Assembly: GCA_963930775.1 (NCBI GenBank)
Contig: OZ005691.1
Span: 8,553,000-8,616,999 of the forward strand
Source of the DNA: Cliona cf. orientalis
Lineage: Eukaryota; Porifera; Demospongiae; Clionaida; Clionaidae
Direction: 5' to 3'
DNA: 64,000 nucleotides
The position numbers and the translations under genes were made by a program. The notes below the pieces were generated by a model that saw nothing but the letters and a program-made list of their open reading frames with translations, did not search any database and was not told the origin of the DNA. Positions 1 through 12,692 of the stretch are shown one piece after another; position 1 is the stretch's first letter; each line of letters starts with the position of its first letter.

Positions 1-11
1 CAAATCATTAA

Positions 12-450
12 TACCGTACCCTCGCGAAAGAAGGCCCATGGGTGGTGCACCTTACATTGGGCCAAGAATGGGGGATGGGCTGATATTTACATGTATGGTA
101 TCAGTATCGCGTTTATACACGAAAGAGCACCCAGGTAAGTTACCCACGCTAACTTCATAGTTGTGGGCGTGGCTACGATTGCTAGCCATGTACGGCCGTT
201 TATCTATGCTGAAACGTAGCAGAAAGCTAGCTAGGGTTAGTTTTATGGCTGTTTAGCGGGTTACTTATCGATCTTACATAGATTATTCAAATTTCAGTCC
301 TCACAAACCAGCCATTTGAGCTGCGTTTTCAAGGGCAGCTACACATGGGTGCATACTCGAGTAAACACTAGACCTTAGCAAGAAATTGAGCTCAAAGTGG
401 GGGGATGGGCCGACATTCCATAGTGGGCCCTCTTTCGTGAGGATACGGTA
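12..450. mobile_element. TACCGTA-type MITE
   Basis: The inverted ends read TACCGTACCCTCGCGAAAGA on the left and the complement of TCTTTCGTGAGGATACGGTA on the right. The outer TA on each side fits a TA target-site duplication. No coding capacity is seen. It lies in the 3' part or downstream of the SIDT gene. Confidence 0.75.
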
Positions 451-1109
451 ATATTAATTTTTCAACAATAACGAATATGGATTGTGTACATGCAAAAGTG
501 TACTAGATAATGCAATGCACTCAATCCCCCACATTAAATTCTGGGTTAGAGCCCTACCAGTTCTTGGATCTTCAAATGTGCAGTGGAGATAATTGAGGGG
601 GAAAGGTAAGAGCATTATTACCGTATTCACTTAATCAAACACTACTCTCGATATCACTGCCCTGATGGAAGTGCTTAACAAAATTATAGTTGCCACTCTC
701 GAATCTGAGTAGCCGCACAACAGGTACAATTTGAGTAGCACATGTGCACACACGAATAAACCTCATGACTTAATTGTTGGAAGTACATATATACAAGAAA
801 GAAACTACTGGTAACTTAGCAGTCTTCTAAAATTATTGTTTATTCAACTGTAACCTTTTTGTACATTGAAAAGGGATCTAGTTTAGTAGTGTCAAGCACA
901 CGATCATTTCTCTACGGATTGCCTTTCTGACATCTAATGATAGCAATAATACAGCTCTCGAATAGATGCCGCACAAAATTGGGCAATGAAATAAAATTCT
1001 AATAGAAGCCACAGCATCTGATCGAGTGAATACAGTATATACTCGATCATATGAAGTTAATCTAAGACAGGTTTGAAACAAGAATTTGCAAATAATTATC
1101 TGAACTCAC

Positions 1110-4100
1110 TGCCCACTCTGTAACTGTGCCATAGAAACAAAAAGCAAATACTGTCAAAGCAGCAATCACAACAGGTAGAGACAGCGACAGGAATGTCAGA
1201 GGTTCACCATGCAAGAGCTATAATATTATACAAAAATACAATATGAGTATAGTATTATGTGAACAGCATGAAATATTGTTATAATTAATTTTACTTTTGT
1301 AATTGAATAAAGAAGAAGCAGGAGTAGAGCATTCATGACAATGATGGTGAGAACTGTTGATGCAATACCATGGTAGCTCACTGTCAAAAATATCGCGCAC
1401 CTACAAAAAAGTTGTTAATAAATTATTATTGCCAATATTTTGTGTGACTTTATTTCACTTACATGACCACATTCAAAAGAAGAATGATCACTAGCCGCAG
1501 AGTGTACCACTACAATGATATAAAGTATGTATGCTTATTGCCGTATCATTCATTAAGAATTGTACATGTACCTTGCAGCAAACTCTTTCTTTGATTGCAG
1601 CATATGCAGTCACCTTCAGATCAGCTTTATCTAAAATCAGAGTAAGCAAAGATACGCACATTATTCCCAACCGACTGAACCAATGCTATACTAGCTGGAA
1701 ATATTGGTTTAATTTTCAGTTGACGTATTAACAGTAAAGGTGAGGATTTTGAATAACCAATGCAGTGACATCATGGTTTATGGGAATTCTGAGTTAATAC
1801 TTACATATCTTTATGGCAAAAAAGGACACAAGAATGACTGGTAAGGCAATTAACACCATCAGCAATCCAAATGTGAGCTTGACAGCAAATGAGTTGTGAC
1901 GATCACTGTGCTATAAAATTAATGTAATATTAAGAGGGTATCATATTATAGCATACAAATTGATGATAATTATCAGCACAGCCCATGCACTCTCAAGAAG
2001 ACCTCCAAACCACAGTTTACTTATCTACAGTTACTGTATGGTTGGTCTGTCTAACTTGTAAACAGGAAGGGGTCAGATACTAGCTAGTGCCTGCATGTAC
2101 CTTGGCTTTGATTCTGTCCACATCTAACAAACCTAACTATATTCACTATAATGGTGAAGCAAATTCTAAGGGAAATCACTCACATTTTGTTAATATAAGC
2201 CCCAAATTGTGGACTTGGCTAGTTCATGCAGTGAATAATGGACTGAAATACATAAGGTCAACTCACAATTCCTATAACAGTGAACAAGATGACAACACCA
2301 AGTGATATGAAGACTGCAAAAGCATTGGTGGTGACAGTGGAGTCCCTCATGTGTATCAGCTTCACAATTATCAACCCTCCAATGATATACATAAAGGCAG
2401 TGTCTGTTGGTACACAATCACACATAATAATTCGAAAGCTTGATCTATGGGATGGTGCCTATTGGTTGGACATAATCACATCAGTTTTGATTATCGCTTC
2501 ACCAAATTAACCTACCGTATAGCCGGAAATAATGGCAGAAATTAAATTTGGCGGTCGAGCCCCAAATTGCTATTGCAAGAATATTAGCGGATTTAAATTT
2601 GGTGGTTCGGTACAGGATCGCCATATGTATAATTTTATGCGAGTACGAAGTTTTGGCGGATTTTAATTTGGCGGTTGTAATATAGACCACTAAACCACCA
2701 AATTTAATTCCCCGCCAAATTTTCCAGCTATACAGTACACCATATACATGAAAGGAAAAAAAGTTCACCGATTTCACCACCTGGCGAAATTAAATTTTAT
2801 CATGCTAATAATTATTTTGTCCTCTATTAAAAATTGCACAGAGGATATTATGGTGACCTTTACCACATCAGTAAAAACTTTTTCCACTAAATATTTTTGC
2901 AATACAAGGGTAGCTGGGCTTGGTAAAAATTAATTTTTTTATCCAGCAAAAGATTTAAGGTATACATACGTACTATAACTAATATTGTTACTCTACTCAC
3001 CAAATTGGAAATTTGAGTTGTTGGGGCACACGTGATAAAAGCTTCCCATGACTCCTTCAAAAGCAAGACCAATACCCAACGCATAGTAAACACCAAAGTG
3101 TTGATGAATACCGTGTGTCTGCAGTATGTGAAAATATTGGTCAATAAACAAGTTTAGATCTAGTTCTGTTCACATCACATACCGTAAATCGCGAATATTT
3201 TGATGTTAAAATATTTTCGGACAGCATGGCTTGTGCAAAAATTAAACGCACGGAATACATGCACAATATTAACCACAATGCGGTACAGGGTCGTTTGTCC
3301 GAAAATTATTTAACGCGAAAAATTATCGCATGAAATATTTTAGACACGAAATATTCGCGATTTACGGTAGATATAATTTACAGAACAGTAACAGGTATTC
3401 AATGTATGATCATGCTTACCATAAAGTATTGCTTTTGTGCTTCAGTTGTAAATTTGAATTTACGTTGATAGTAAGCATAATAATGTCTAAATTAAGTCAA
3501 AACATTCATAATACCGTATCCTCCCGAAAATAAGCCCCCCCTTTTTCAGCAGTAGACATGACCTAGACTGGGGAGGGGGCTTACTTTCGAATATGCACTT
3601 TCCCTCGAATATAAGCCCCCCCGGCTCACATTTGCAGTCACCGTGTGGATCGAAGGACGACACCATCGTTGGTCATGTACATGTACTGCAGGGAATATCC
3701 AGAGTTTGCTGGTTTTTTTTCTGCAAAAGAGCGGCAGCGAGATGACCTATCAAGTAGACGGCAACAGACGACGATCGGCAGTGGGGAAAGGACTTGTTGT
3801 TCCGTGTGTGTACGTCTTCAGAGGAAAGCAAAAGCATCTTGACCGGCTCATAAGTGTCTTCGCCAAGCTAGAAGTGCCATCATAACAGAATAACTTCGAT
3901 ACAGGCTTTACTAAAAGCCACCACCATACAAAAGATTCCTCTTTGTACTCGTAGTCAATTGAAGGGCGGGGTTACGTGTGCGCGCGTGTACGTGTGCAGT
4001 CTGCTTGGTGGGAGGGGGGCTTATACTCGAGGCAAACATACCTGTGCAAGAACATGAGGGTCAAAGAGGGGAGGGGGCTTATTATCGAAGGGGGCTTATT

Positions 4101-7100
4101 TTCGGGAGGATACGGTAATGATTTATCTTTAAAGAAATGGTAACAAAAATTAAAATACTCAATAGTAAGATGGCCTCATTATCTAGCTATCACCAGTACA
4201 TACCTGAATCCGACAATGACACAAAACCACAGTCCAAGCAAGACGTAGCATGCATTGCTCCAGACATTGTTGAAAGCACTCAGCTGAAAAGCTGGACGAG
4301 TACACATGAAGTTGTAGTAGCAAGCATCTTCGTCCCCACTCCAATGGAGAATCTGTACAAAATATATACGAGAATGTTTTTTTTTGCCTATAATGATTGT
4401 CTACTAGCTCCATTTCCAGATTTTCAGCTTAAAAACCACAAGCGTGAAAGGGAGAGGGAGAGCCTGTATGGCCATGGAAATCAGGCTAGAACAAAATAAT
4501 TTTTACCCGCTGATGGAAGATCAGAAGTTGCGTTGTTGGAAGAGCGTAGAAGATACCGATAATGATAGCACCCCTAAATGTTTATAATAATGGTAAAGTA
4601 TAATAATGTACTATTTATCACATAATGATTATTGAGACTGACCAGGCATACTCTAGGTGGCGTTTTCGAATATGAACAATCTGGTTGCGAACTGGAGCCT
4701 CTCCCACTGATTCTTGGATATCTTGTGCTATGAAGAAACATTTTTACTAGCAGATTCATGTGGATTACATACTCGTAATGGAGTATATACTATAAGGCCA
4801 CACTATATTATGATGATGTACACAACCAAAATTAGATCATAATGCTAATGAATTAATAGTAATCCTCACTTTTGGTAGTGACCAAGGCGTCCTTCTCTGA
4901 TTCATCACCGTCCCCACATGGAATACTCAACTCATCTGGACCGTCTTTCTCACAACAAGTACAAACAAAGTGCTTGAACGAGTTTGATTCTCTTTTGGCG
5001 TCAATAATAATATTATCATCATCTAATAAAGGCTTTAAAACACAGGCACACCGACAAGGCCCAAAGTGATAGCATAGGCCACAGCGTTTTGCATTTTTCT
5101 TACACACAATTAGGACACAGCAGGGTTCACATAAACTAGAGGAAAAGAACGCATGCCATTAGAAAGGTAGTGTAATTACTCAATTATACTGGGAAACTTA
5201 AGATACATGTAAGGTGTATTAAGATAATATATTGTTTATATACTCAAACTTACACTGTGAAGCAGCAGCAAACAGCAACTGAAGAGCAGATAGCAATACC
5301 AATACACAGTAGTATAGGAAACAGGACAGCCAGAGTATATTCATTGACTGCATGAATATGTAAGATACACACACTCCGTACAGCGGGAAATTTTCGTAGG
5401 TACAATTTTTGTGGTTTTTGCGGATAAGCTACTATCTGGGAAAATTAGACCCGCGACATAAGCGTGATAGTACAGTGTCTAATGGGCATGAGTATGTGCG
5501 TCCGCGTAAATTTTGAATTGAAGACCGGCCTTTTGCAAAAATTAGACCCCACGAAAATTTCCCGCTATACAGTATTATTATCATCACTTTGTCTTCTGTG
5601 ATAACGATTCGCCTAATCATGTATGGTACTTGCTTACTCATTTTAAGCTTCTTAATTTTGATTTCCACTTGTTGACCATGATTCATAAAATCATCTGTAA
5701 GTTTGATTGTTCAAAACATAAAAGTAATCACAAAGATTATTTGAAATCTTACTTAAATCTGCTTGGTTAAGAGGTGGATCATGGCAGATGCTGTAGTTAG
5801 CGGCCACCAATACTACTATAAATTCACGATTCTGTATCCAATTTGTCTATTGCACAGAATATTAGTAAAAAGAGATGACATGGCACATTAAAATGTTTAC
5901 CTCAACAGTAATTAAAGCCTTCTCAGTCATAGTTTGATACATTCCCTTCCCTAGCGTATCATCAAGGAGAAGCTCATTAAAAGGGCACTAGAAAAAGAGA
6001 GCAGTACTGAATAATAAATAGTAACAATATTGAACTTTGATCTATAATACAAGTAAACATCAGTGGCGTAGCGGGGGGGGGGGGGGGGGGGCGGGGGGGA
6101 TGGGCTCAGGGGGTTCGAGCACCCCCTTCTGCTCTTGGACTAGTGGACATGGTCCATAGAACAGCCTCATCCCAGCACCCTCTTAGCTACTCCAAACTAT
6201 CATTTACTACAAAAAATATAGCTGTTAGAAACTTATCTTATGTGGCCGAAAATCTTAAGCCAGCTCCCTAGCTACATTCAGAATGTGTTCTCTGTGATAA
6301 TTTGAACTTTGACCTTACCATTTCAAAAGTGGGTGTGGCCTAAAGTTTTGTGCATGCGCTTCGCGCGCATAGTCCAGCACCCCCTTACCTAAATTCCTGG
6401 CTACGCCCCTGAACATAACTTCTGCTACTTGGCTAAACGTCTTAACTTTGTCATCATATATTATAGTAAAATGGCGATACAGCTACTTAGAAATATCACT
6501 CGTTCATTGACTTCTATTGATCATACTTAGCACTCGTCAAAATAGGTGGCAATGAACTCGTGATATTTCTCAGTAATACCATTCTACTTTAACAACAAAT
6601 ACTGTAATGTAGTATCACATATAATTACCGTGTTATTCTGTACGGAAACATAGGCACAACCGACAGCCTTCGAGGTATTCCTCACTTCAACAGTTACAGC
6701 ATCAAATTCAGTTGGGAATTTGAAATAGAAAACCTACAGTGCAAAAGATAATGCATGTTCTTATAGAGATTTGCGTATAATTAATTTTTTTATTGAAACA
6801 TACTTGCGGGGCTGCTGGAGATATGGTAGTCAACTGAGTAGCAGAATCTGATGCATTGATGACACTAAATACATATTAAAATAAACAAAGCCAATCATTA
6901 CACAAGCGCAGCAGAGTAAACATGTCAAATGATGATATCACACAATTCCCAAATGAATACTGTGACCACTATAATCAAAATTATAAACCCTCACTTCCTG
7001 TTTGGCAGGATATCCTTGAACATAAACAAGTACACAACATATTATTATAGTGAGCCTTGTCAGCAGTCTCCCTAATCTTCGTTCAATTCATTTATGTTGA

Positions 7101-8427
7101 ACAAAAAATTTAATCAGGGAGACTGGGGACGAAGCCAACATGTAGGAGCTAAGAATTATACAGCATGGTAGCTTACTTTAGGGTGAAGTTGTTCACAGGC
7201 TCCACAAAGATCGAGTAGAAAAGAGGTGTGGTTGAGTAGGTATATACATCGATGTAGAAGAGCGGGAGAGATGACAAGGTAATACCATCACCAATATACA
7301 CTGGCGACTGTGGTGAGTTGCTAGTCACTTGTATTGGGCACATGGTATGGTTAACAGAGAAATAGTGCTGAGAAACTGAAGTCCTGCATATAAATTAAAA
7401 GGTACGTACCGTGTGGAAATTATTCTCAGAGCCACTAAACTGAAGGCAATCAATTATTCAAAATTAACAATGTAAGCCCTTTTTGGCTGGATATCAACAA
7501 GAGTATAATACTCTTGATATTGGTCACAGAGGTTTGCCTGTACCGTATCCGATCTAATTAACGCGCCATGAAAAAATAATTACGAGTGCTGGGTGGCGCG
7601 CCATTAGAGCGTGAAAATTATCCTTTGCGACCAGGTGGCGCGCAAAATTTGTACACAAAAGTATAGGGACGCGTGGGTGGACGCATTTAAATAGAGCGTG
7701 AAAACTGCACTTCAGGCCGAGGTGGCGCATCTATTAGAGAGGCGCGTTAATTAGATCGGATACGGTAATAATAATAATGATGTATATATCTAATTCACTA
7801 AAATTATACCCTTTACGGTATGCTGGGAGGGGGAGGGGGAGGGAGGGGATACAGGTTTTGAGTTCTGGGTTGCTAGGGAGGGGTGGGTGGGGCTTACCCA
7901 TTTAGTTCCACATCTAAAGGAACACTCCAGGACACAATACCATCGCTGTTTGATCTCCTGACTGCAAACTTGATTGATGTCACATCATCAAATATCGTAG
8001 AATCATCCACCCGCTCTAATTGAGTGTAAAACCTAAATCCCTGTATCAAATTTTATAATATTAATAACCAATTATAATTTTGGGGATTTTGACAAAAACT
8101 CATGATCCCACAAAAGGGGCGTACACATGTACGTAGCTATCGATCATCCATCATTTTATGTAGATATATTTATAATTTAATAAATACAAGGAGAAATACT
8201 CGATTTGTATCATAGACAAACGGCAACTTTACGCTGTAGGGTTGAAAAGGTGAGCTGCACTGACTTGAATCAGCCAGAACGACTAGCGTATCACTGTAGA
8301 GAAGAGAAACGTTGAAATGCGTTGTCTGAGGAACACAAGGCGTGAGCAGCCTTGAAGATGCTAGGCCACGATCCGCTTGGTCTGCAACGATGGCTACACA
8401 AAGAATCCAGCAAGTGACCCACTTCAT
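1110..8427 (-). CDS. SIDT: SID1 transmembrane family (SIDT) protein, 21 exons, 3' end beyond window
   Basis: SIDT proteins are multi-pass membrane proteins linked to dsRNA uptake and lysosomal RNA or lipid handling. Exons on the minus strand are 8200-8427, 7898-8040, 7177-7383, 6804-6864, 6629-6733, 5901-5987, 5753-5831, 5638-5694, 5254-5347, 4870-5135, 4643-4727, 4507-4573, 4204-4352, 3420-3486, 3001-3118, 2267-2403, 1805-1910, 1572-1630, 1463-1509, 1295-1400 and 1110-1217. All phases agree and give 792 residues. The start is the Met followed by a signal peptide (MKWVTCWILCVAIVADQ). The ectodomain carries the family block GMYQTMTEKALITVE. TM1 is in exon 9, followed by a Cys-rich acidic cytoplasmic loop. 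Other family blocks are FYALPTTQLL, DACYYNFMC, LSAFNNVWSN, HFGVYYALG, FYHVCPNNSNFQFD and FMYIIGG. The final segment, where vertebrate SIDTs have HDIWH, was not found and should lie left of position 1. One donor (exon 11) is the weak GTCAGT. Family assignment rests on recalled SIDT1/2 motifs. Confidence 0.9.
2513..2737. mobile_element. TACCGTA-type MITE, GCCGGAAA subfamily, in SIDT intron
   Basis: The ends are TACCGTATAGCCGGAAA and TTTCCAGCTATACAGTA. The interior repeats AAATTTGGCGG in both orientations. It is closely related to the element at 53738-53951. It sits in the intron between SIDT exons 15 and 16. Confidence 0.8.
3180..3369. mobile_element. TACCGTA-type MITE, AAATCGCGAATATT subfamily, in SIDT intron
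   Basis: The inverted ends are TACCGTAAATCGCGAATATT and AATATTCGCGATTTACGGTA. The interior has further inverted AAAATATTTT motifs. It is the same subfamily as 39107-39297. It sits in the intron between SIDT exons 14 and 15. Confidence 0.8.
3512..4117. mobile_element. TACCGTA-type MITE, CCTCCCGAAAATAAGCC subfamily, in SIDT intron
   Basis: This is a 606-bp element with inverted ends TACCGTATCCTCCCGAAAAT and ATTTTCGGGAGGATACGGTA. Internal sub-repeats read GGGGGGCTTA(T/C)TTTCGA. Short open frames inside do not look like genes. It lies between SIDT exons 13 and 14. Confidence 0.8.
5375..5574. mobile_element. CCGTACAGCGGGAAA MITE (second copy 8595-8794)
   Basis: The inverted ends are TCCGTACAGCGGGAAATTTT and AATTTCCCGCTATACAGTA. 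The interior carries repeated AAAATTAGACC motifs. It is related to 59599-59809. It lies in the intron between SIDT exons 8 and 9 and is carried along in the tandem duplication. Confidence 0.75.
6061..6411. mobile_element. CAGTGGCGTAGC MITE with 5-bp target duplication (second copy 9281-9631)
   Basis: The left end is CAGTGGCGTAGC and the right end is CTACGCCCCTG read inward. It is flanked by AACAT on both sides (6056-6060 and 6412-6416). It includes a run of about 20 G near the left end. It lies in the intron upstream of SIDT exon 6. Confidence 0.8.
7541..7767. mobile_element. TACCGTATCCGATC MITE (second copy 10761-10987)
   Basis: The inverted ends are TACCGTATCCGATCTAATTA and TAATTAGATCGGATACGGTA. 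The interior holds degenerate copies of a GTGGCGCG motif next to ATTAGAG(C/A)G. It lies in the intron between SIDT exons 2 and 3. Confidence 0.85.
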
Positions 8428-8488
8428 TGTGTCCTCCGAGTGTTCTTGAAGTGGGTGTGGCGTGTGTACTGAGTCAGCAATTCTTCGT

Positions 8489-8500
8489 ACGCATGCGCAG
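8489..8500. promoter_or_regulatory. NRF-1-like palindrome CGCATGCG upstream of SIDT (copy at 11709-11720)
   Basis: ACGCATGCGCA lies about 65 bp upstream of the SIDT start codon, and an identical site lies in the duplicated promoter at 11709-11720. It is close to the known NRF-1 consensus (YGCGCAYGCGCR). That it is used as a promoter element is inference from position only. Confidence 0.35.
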
Positions 8501-8540
8501 TTGGGCATCTCCACAGTGGAACACGTACAATGTCATGCAT

Positions 8541-11500
8541 ACAGGACAGCCAGAGTATATTCATTGACTGCATGAATATGTAAGATACACACACTCCGTA
8601 CAGCGGGAAATTTTCGTAGGTACAATTTTTGTGGTTTTTGCGGATAAGCTACTATCTGGGAAAATTAGACCCGCGACATAAGCGTGATAGTACAGTGTCT
8701 AATGGGCATGAGTATGTGCGTCCGCGTAAATTTTGAATTGAAGACCGGCCTTTTGCAAAAATTAGACCCCACGAAAATTTCCCGCTATACAGTATTATTA
8801 TCATCACTTTGTCTTCTGTGATAACGATTCGCCTAATCATGTATGGTACTTGCTTACTCATTTTAAGCTTCTTAATTTTGATTTCCACTTGTTGACCATG
8901 ATTCATAAAATCATCTGTAAGTTTGATTGTTCAAAACATAAAAGTAATCACAAAGATTATTTGAAATCTTACTTAAATCTGCTTGGTTAAGAGGTGGATC
9001 ATGGCAGATGCTGTAGTTAGCGGCCACCAATACTACTATAAATTCACGATTCTGTATCCAATTTGTCTATTGCACAGAATATTAGTAAAAAGAGATGACA
9101 TGGCACATTAAAATGTTTACCTCAACAGTAATTAAAGCCTTCTCAGTCATAGTTTGATACATTCCCTTCCCTAGCGTATCATCAAGGAGAAGCTCATTAA
9201 AAGGGCACTAGAAAAAGAGAGCAGTACTGAATAATAAATAGTAACAATATTGAACTTTGATCTATAATACAAGTAAACATCAGTGGCGTAGCGGGGGGGG
9301 GGGGGGGGGGGCGGGGGGGATGGGCTCAGGGGGTTCGAGCACCCCCTTCTGCTCTTGGACTAGTGGACATGGTCCATAGAACAGCCTCATCCCAGCACCC
9401 TCTTAGCTACTCCAAACTATCATTTACTACAAAAAATATAGCTGTTAGAAACTTATCTTATGTGGCCGAAAATCTTAAGCCAGCTCCCTAGCTACATTCA
9501 GAATGTGTTCTCTGTGATAATTTGAACTTTGACCTTACCATTTCAAAAGTGGGTGTGGCCTAAAGTTTTGTGCATGCGCTTCGCGCGCATAGTCCAGCAC
9601 CCCCTTACCTAAATTCCTGGCTACGCCCCTGAACATAACTTCTGCTACTTGGCTAAACGTCTTAACTTTGTCATCATATATTATAGTAAAATGGCGATAC
9701 AGCTACTTAGAAATATCACTCGTTCATTGACTTCTATTGATCATACTTAGCACTCGTCAAAATAGGTGGCAATGAACTCGTGATATTTCTCAGTAATACC
9801 ATTCTACTTTAACAACAAATACTGTAATGTAGTATCACATATAATTACCGTGTTATTCTGTACGGAAACATAGGCACAACCGACAGCCTTCGAGGTATTC
9901 CTCACTTCAACAGTTACAGCATCAAATTCAGTTGGGAATTTGAAATAGAAAACCTACAGTGCAAAAGATAATGCATGTTCTTATAGAGATTTGCGTATAA
10001 TTAATTTTTTTATTGAAACATACTTGCGGGGCTGCTGGAGATATGGTAGTCAACTGAGTAGCAGAATCTGATGCATTGATGACACTAAATACATATTAAA
10101 ATAAACAAAGCCAATCATTACACAAGCGCAGCAGAGTAAACATGTCAAATGATGATATCACACAATTCCCAAATGAATACTGTGACCACTATAATCAAAA
10201 TTATAAACCCTCACTTCCTGTTTGGCAGGATATCCTTGAACATAAACAAGTACACAACATATTATTATAGTGAGCCTTGTCAGCAGTCTCCCTAATCTTC
10301 GTTCAATTCATTTATGTTGAACAAAAAATTTAATCAGGGAGACTGGGGACGAAGCCAACATGTAGGAGCTAAGAATTATACAGCATGGTAGCTTACTTTA
10401 GGGTGAAGTTGTTCACAGGCTCCACAAAGATCGAGTAGAAAAGAGGTGTGGTTGAGTAGGTATATACATCGATGTAGAAGAGCGGGAGAGATGACAAGGT
10501 AATACCATCACCAATATACACTGGCGACTGTGGTGAGTTGCTAGTCACTTGTATTGGGCACATGGTATGGTTAACAGAGAAATAGTGCTGAGAAACTGAA
10601 GTCCTGCATATAAATTAAAAGGTACGTACCGTGTGGAAATTATTCTCAGAGCCACTAAACTGAAGGCAATCAATTATTCAAAATTAACAATGTAAGCCCT
10701 TTTTGGCTGGATATCAACAAGAGTATAATACTCTTGATATTGGTCACAGAGGTTTGCCTGTACCGTATCCGATCTAATTAACGCGCCATGAAAAAATAAT
10801 TACGAGTGCTGGGTGGCGCGCCATTAGAGCGTGAAAATTATCCTTTGCGACCAGGTGGCGCGCAAAATTTGTACACAAAAGTATAGGGACGCGTGGGTGG
10901 ACGCATTTAAATAGAGCGTGAAAACTGCACTTCAGGCCGAGGTGGCGCATCTATTAGAGAGGCGCGTTAATTAGATCGGATACGGTAATAATAATAATGA
11001 TGTATATATCTAATTCACTAAAATTATACCCTTTACGGTATGCTGGGAGGGGGAGGGGGAGGGAGGGGATACAGGTTTTGAGTTCTGGGTTGCTAGGGAG
11101 GGGTGGGTGGGGCTTACCCATTTAGTTCCACATCTAAAGGAACACTCCAGGACACAATACCATCGCTGTTTGATCTCCTGACTGCAAACTTGATTGATGT
11201 CACATCATCAAATATCGTAGAATCATCCACCCGCTCTAATTGAGTGTAAAACCTAAATCCCTGTATCAAATTTTATAATATTAATAACCAATTATAATTT
11301 TGGGGATTTTGACAAAAACTCATGATCCCACAAAAGGGGCGTACACATGTACGTAGCTATCGATCATCCATCATTTTATGTAGATATATTTATAATTTAA
11401 TAAATACAAGGAGAAATACTCGATTTGTATCATAGACAAACGGCAACTTTACGCTGTAGGGTTGAAAAGGTGAGCTGCACTGACTTGAATCAGCCAGAAC

Positions 11501-11647
11501 GACTAGCGTATCACTGTAGAGAAGAGAAACGTTGAAATGCGTTGTCTGAGGAACACAAGGCGTGAGCAGCCTTGAAGATGCTAGGCCACGATCCGCTTGG
11601 TCTGCAACGATGGCTACACAAAGAATCCAGCAAGTGACCCACTTCAT
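8541..11647 (-). pseudogene. Duplicated SIDT 5' half (ectodomain exons only, truncated in TM1 exon)
   Basis: This is the upstream copy of the SIDT promoter and exons 1-9. Exons are shifted by +3220: 11420-11647, 11118-11260, 10397-10603, 10024-10084, 9849-9953, 9121-9207, 8973-9051, 8858-8914, then a partial exon 9 from 8567. The copy is cut at 8541 in the middle of the TM1 codons. Reading on into the next unit gives Leu-Tyr-Ala and then a TGA stop, so the predicted product is a signal peptide plus ectodomain of about 333 residues with no membrane span. It retains the original distal promoter side, while the full-length gene keeps only about 113 bp of native upstream sequence. It could be a soluble ectodomain gene, a non-functional fragment, part of a longer transcript spliced into the downstream copy, or an assembly artefact. 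Confidence 0.75.
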
Positions 11648-11760
11648 TGTGTCCTCCGAGTGTTCTTGAAGTGGGTGTGGCGTGTGTACTGAGTCAGCAA
11701 TTCTTCGTACGCATGCGCAGTTGGGCATCTCCACAGTGGAACACGTACAATGTCATGCAT

Positions 11761-12692
11761 ACAATTACAACAATAGCCGACCTAATTAACCCTCGCCGCA
11801 AAGCGTAGGCGGAGGGGTTACTGCAAGTGCATTTATTAATTTTGGGGTTAGTAGCAAGCCAGACGCTCCCACTGCAGCGTTTAGTTCTTTCAGGATAAAT
11901 CCTGGGTGGGAGCGGTCTGGCTTTCAACATTAGGATTAGATCACTATGGTTTTCGGCTTTTTGTTTAGTAGCAGTAGTAAAATTAATTATTATTTTTATT
12001 TTTGACAGGTAGCTATGCTGCATCCACACAAAGTAGGTTTTCATGCAGGTCGGACCGTCCTGTATACAGCTAATTACACAACTGTGCACAAATCAACTAA
12101 CTAGCTATAGTACATAATTATTAAAGAGTTTGGGAGTGCCTGATCAGACTGTGCTCTTCTGAAAGCAGCCTTTGTTTCTAGGGATCTTATTTCATTAGGA
12201 ATGGTGTTAAACATAAGGGAACCTTGAAATTCAAATGAGTTTCTATAGTAGCTAGTTTGTGTTTGGTCTTTTTAAGGGGTAAGTGGATTTAGCGGAAACG
12301 GACGAAAAACGAACGCGGAAACGAAAAAAAAAAAGGAAATAGTCATCAAGAGGTTACAAATGACATACCGGTAGGTCACAGCTAGAGTACTGTCGTCATT
12401 CATTACAGAACCATGACAACATGAGATGACCTCATCTGGTTGATCTATGGTAAAACTACATTTAAACCTCCAAACAAAGGACACTTTGGGAACAATGATA
12501 TAAATTCAGCTGTTTTGTTCCTTATAGAGAGGTTGTCCTCTTCTTGGAGGTTCTCAATGAATAGAAACATAGGGAATGGTAGTCTTTGGGACCCCAAACA
12601 GTGTCCCCTATAGAGAGGTTTAACATACCGTAACAGTGTCCCTTTCTCGGAGGGTCCTTTACTAGAGGTTCGACTGTACGTGCATGTATATA
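11761..12692. other. Non-coding stretch with repeat fragments
   Basis: No gene is supported here. It holds an ACCCTCGCCGCAAAGCGTAG repeat at about 11790 (related copy near 27633). A stem-loop at 11855-11923 has arms AAGCCAGACGCTCCCAC and GTGGGAGCGGTCTGGCT. The motif TAGCGGAAACGGACGAAAA lies near 12290 and recurs inverted near 13785 and 17920. Confidence 0.6.

Larger units (their letters stand above)
5321..11760. repeat. 3,220-bp head-to-tail tandem duplication (5321-8540 and 8541-11760)
   Basis: The two units look identical wherever I compared them, including the long G run near 6072/9292 and all internal small elements. The left breakpoint lies in SIDT exon 9. The right breakpoint lies about 113 bp upstream of the SIDT start codon. 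The junction shares only the triplet ACA with the flanking sequence, which suggests end joining or microhomology rather than recombination between repeats. Complete identity, including homopolymers, means either a very recent event or a false duplication in the assembly. Confidence 0.95.

Noticed and set aside
878..1081. A 67-codon minus-strand frame as the last SIDT exon
   Set aside because: It lacks the expected HDxxH block and fitting splice phase. The true last exon is more likely left of the window.
3643..4499. Small plus-strand frames between SIDT exons 13 and 14
   Set aside because: They lie inside a MITE or antisense to SIDT exon 13.
11694..12089. A 131-codon minus-strand frame upstream of the SIDT copy
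   Set aside because: It crosses the duplication border and a stem-loop repeat, without recognisable domain or splice support.
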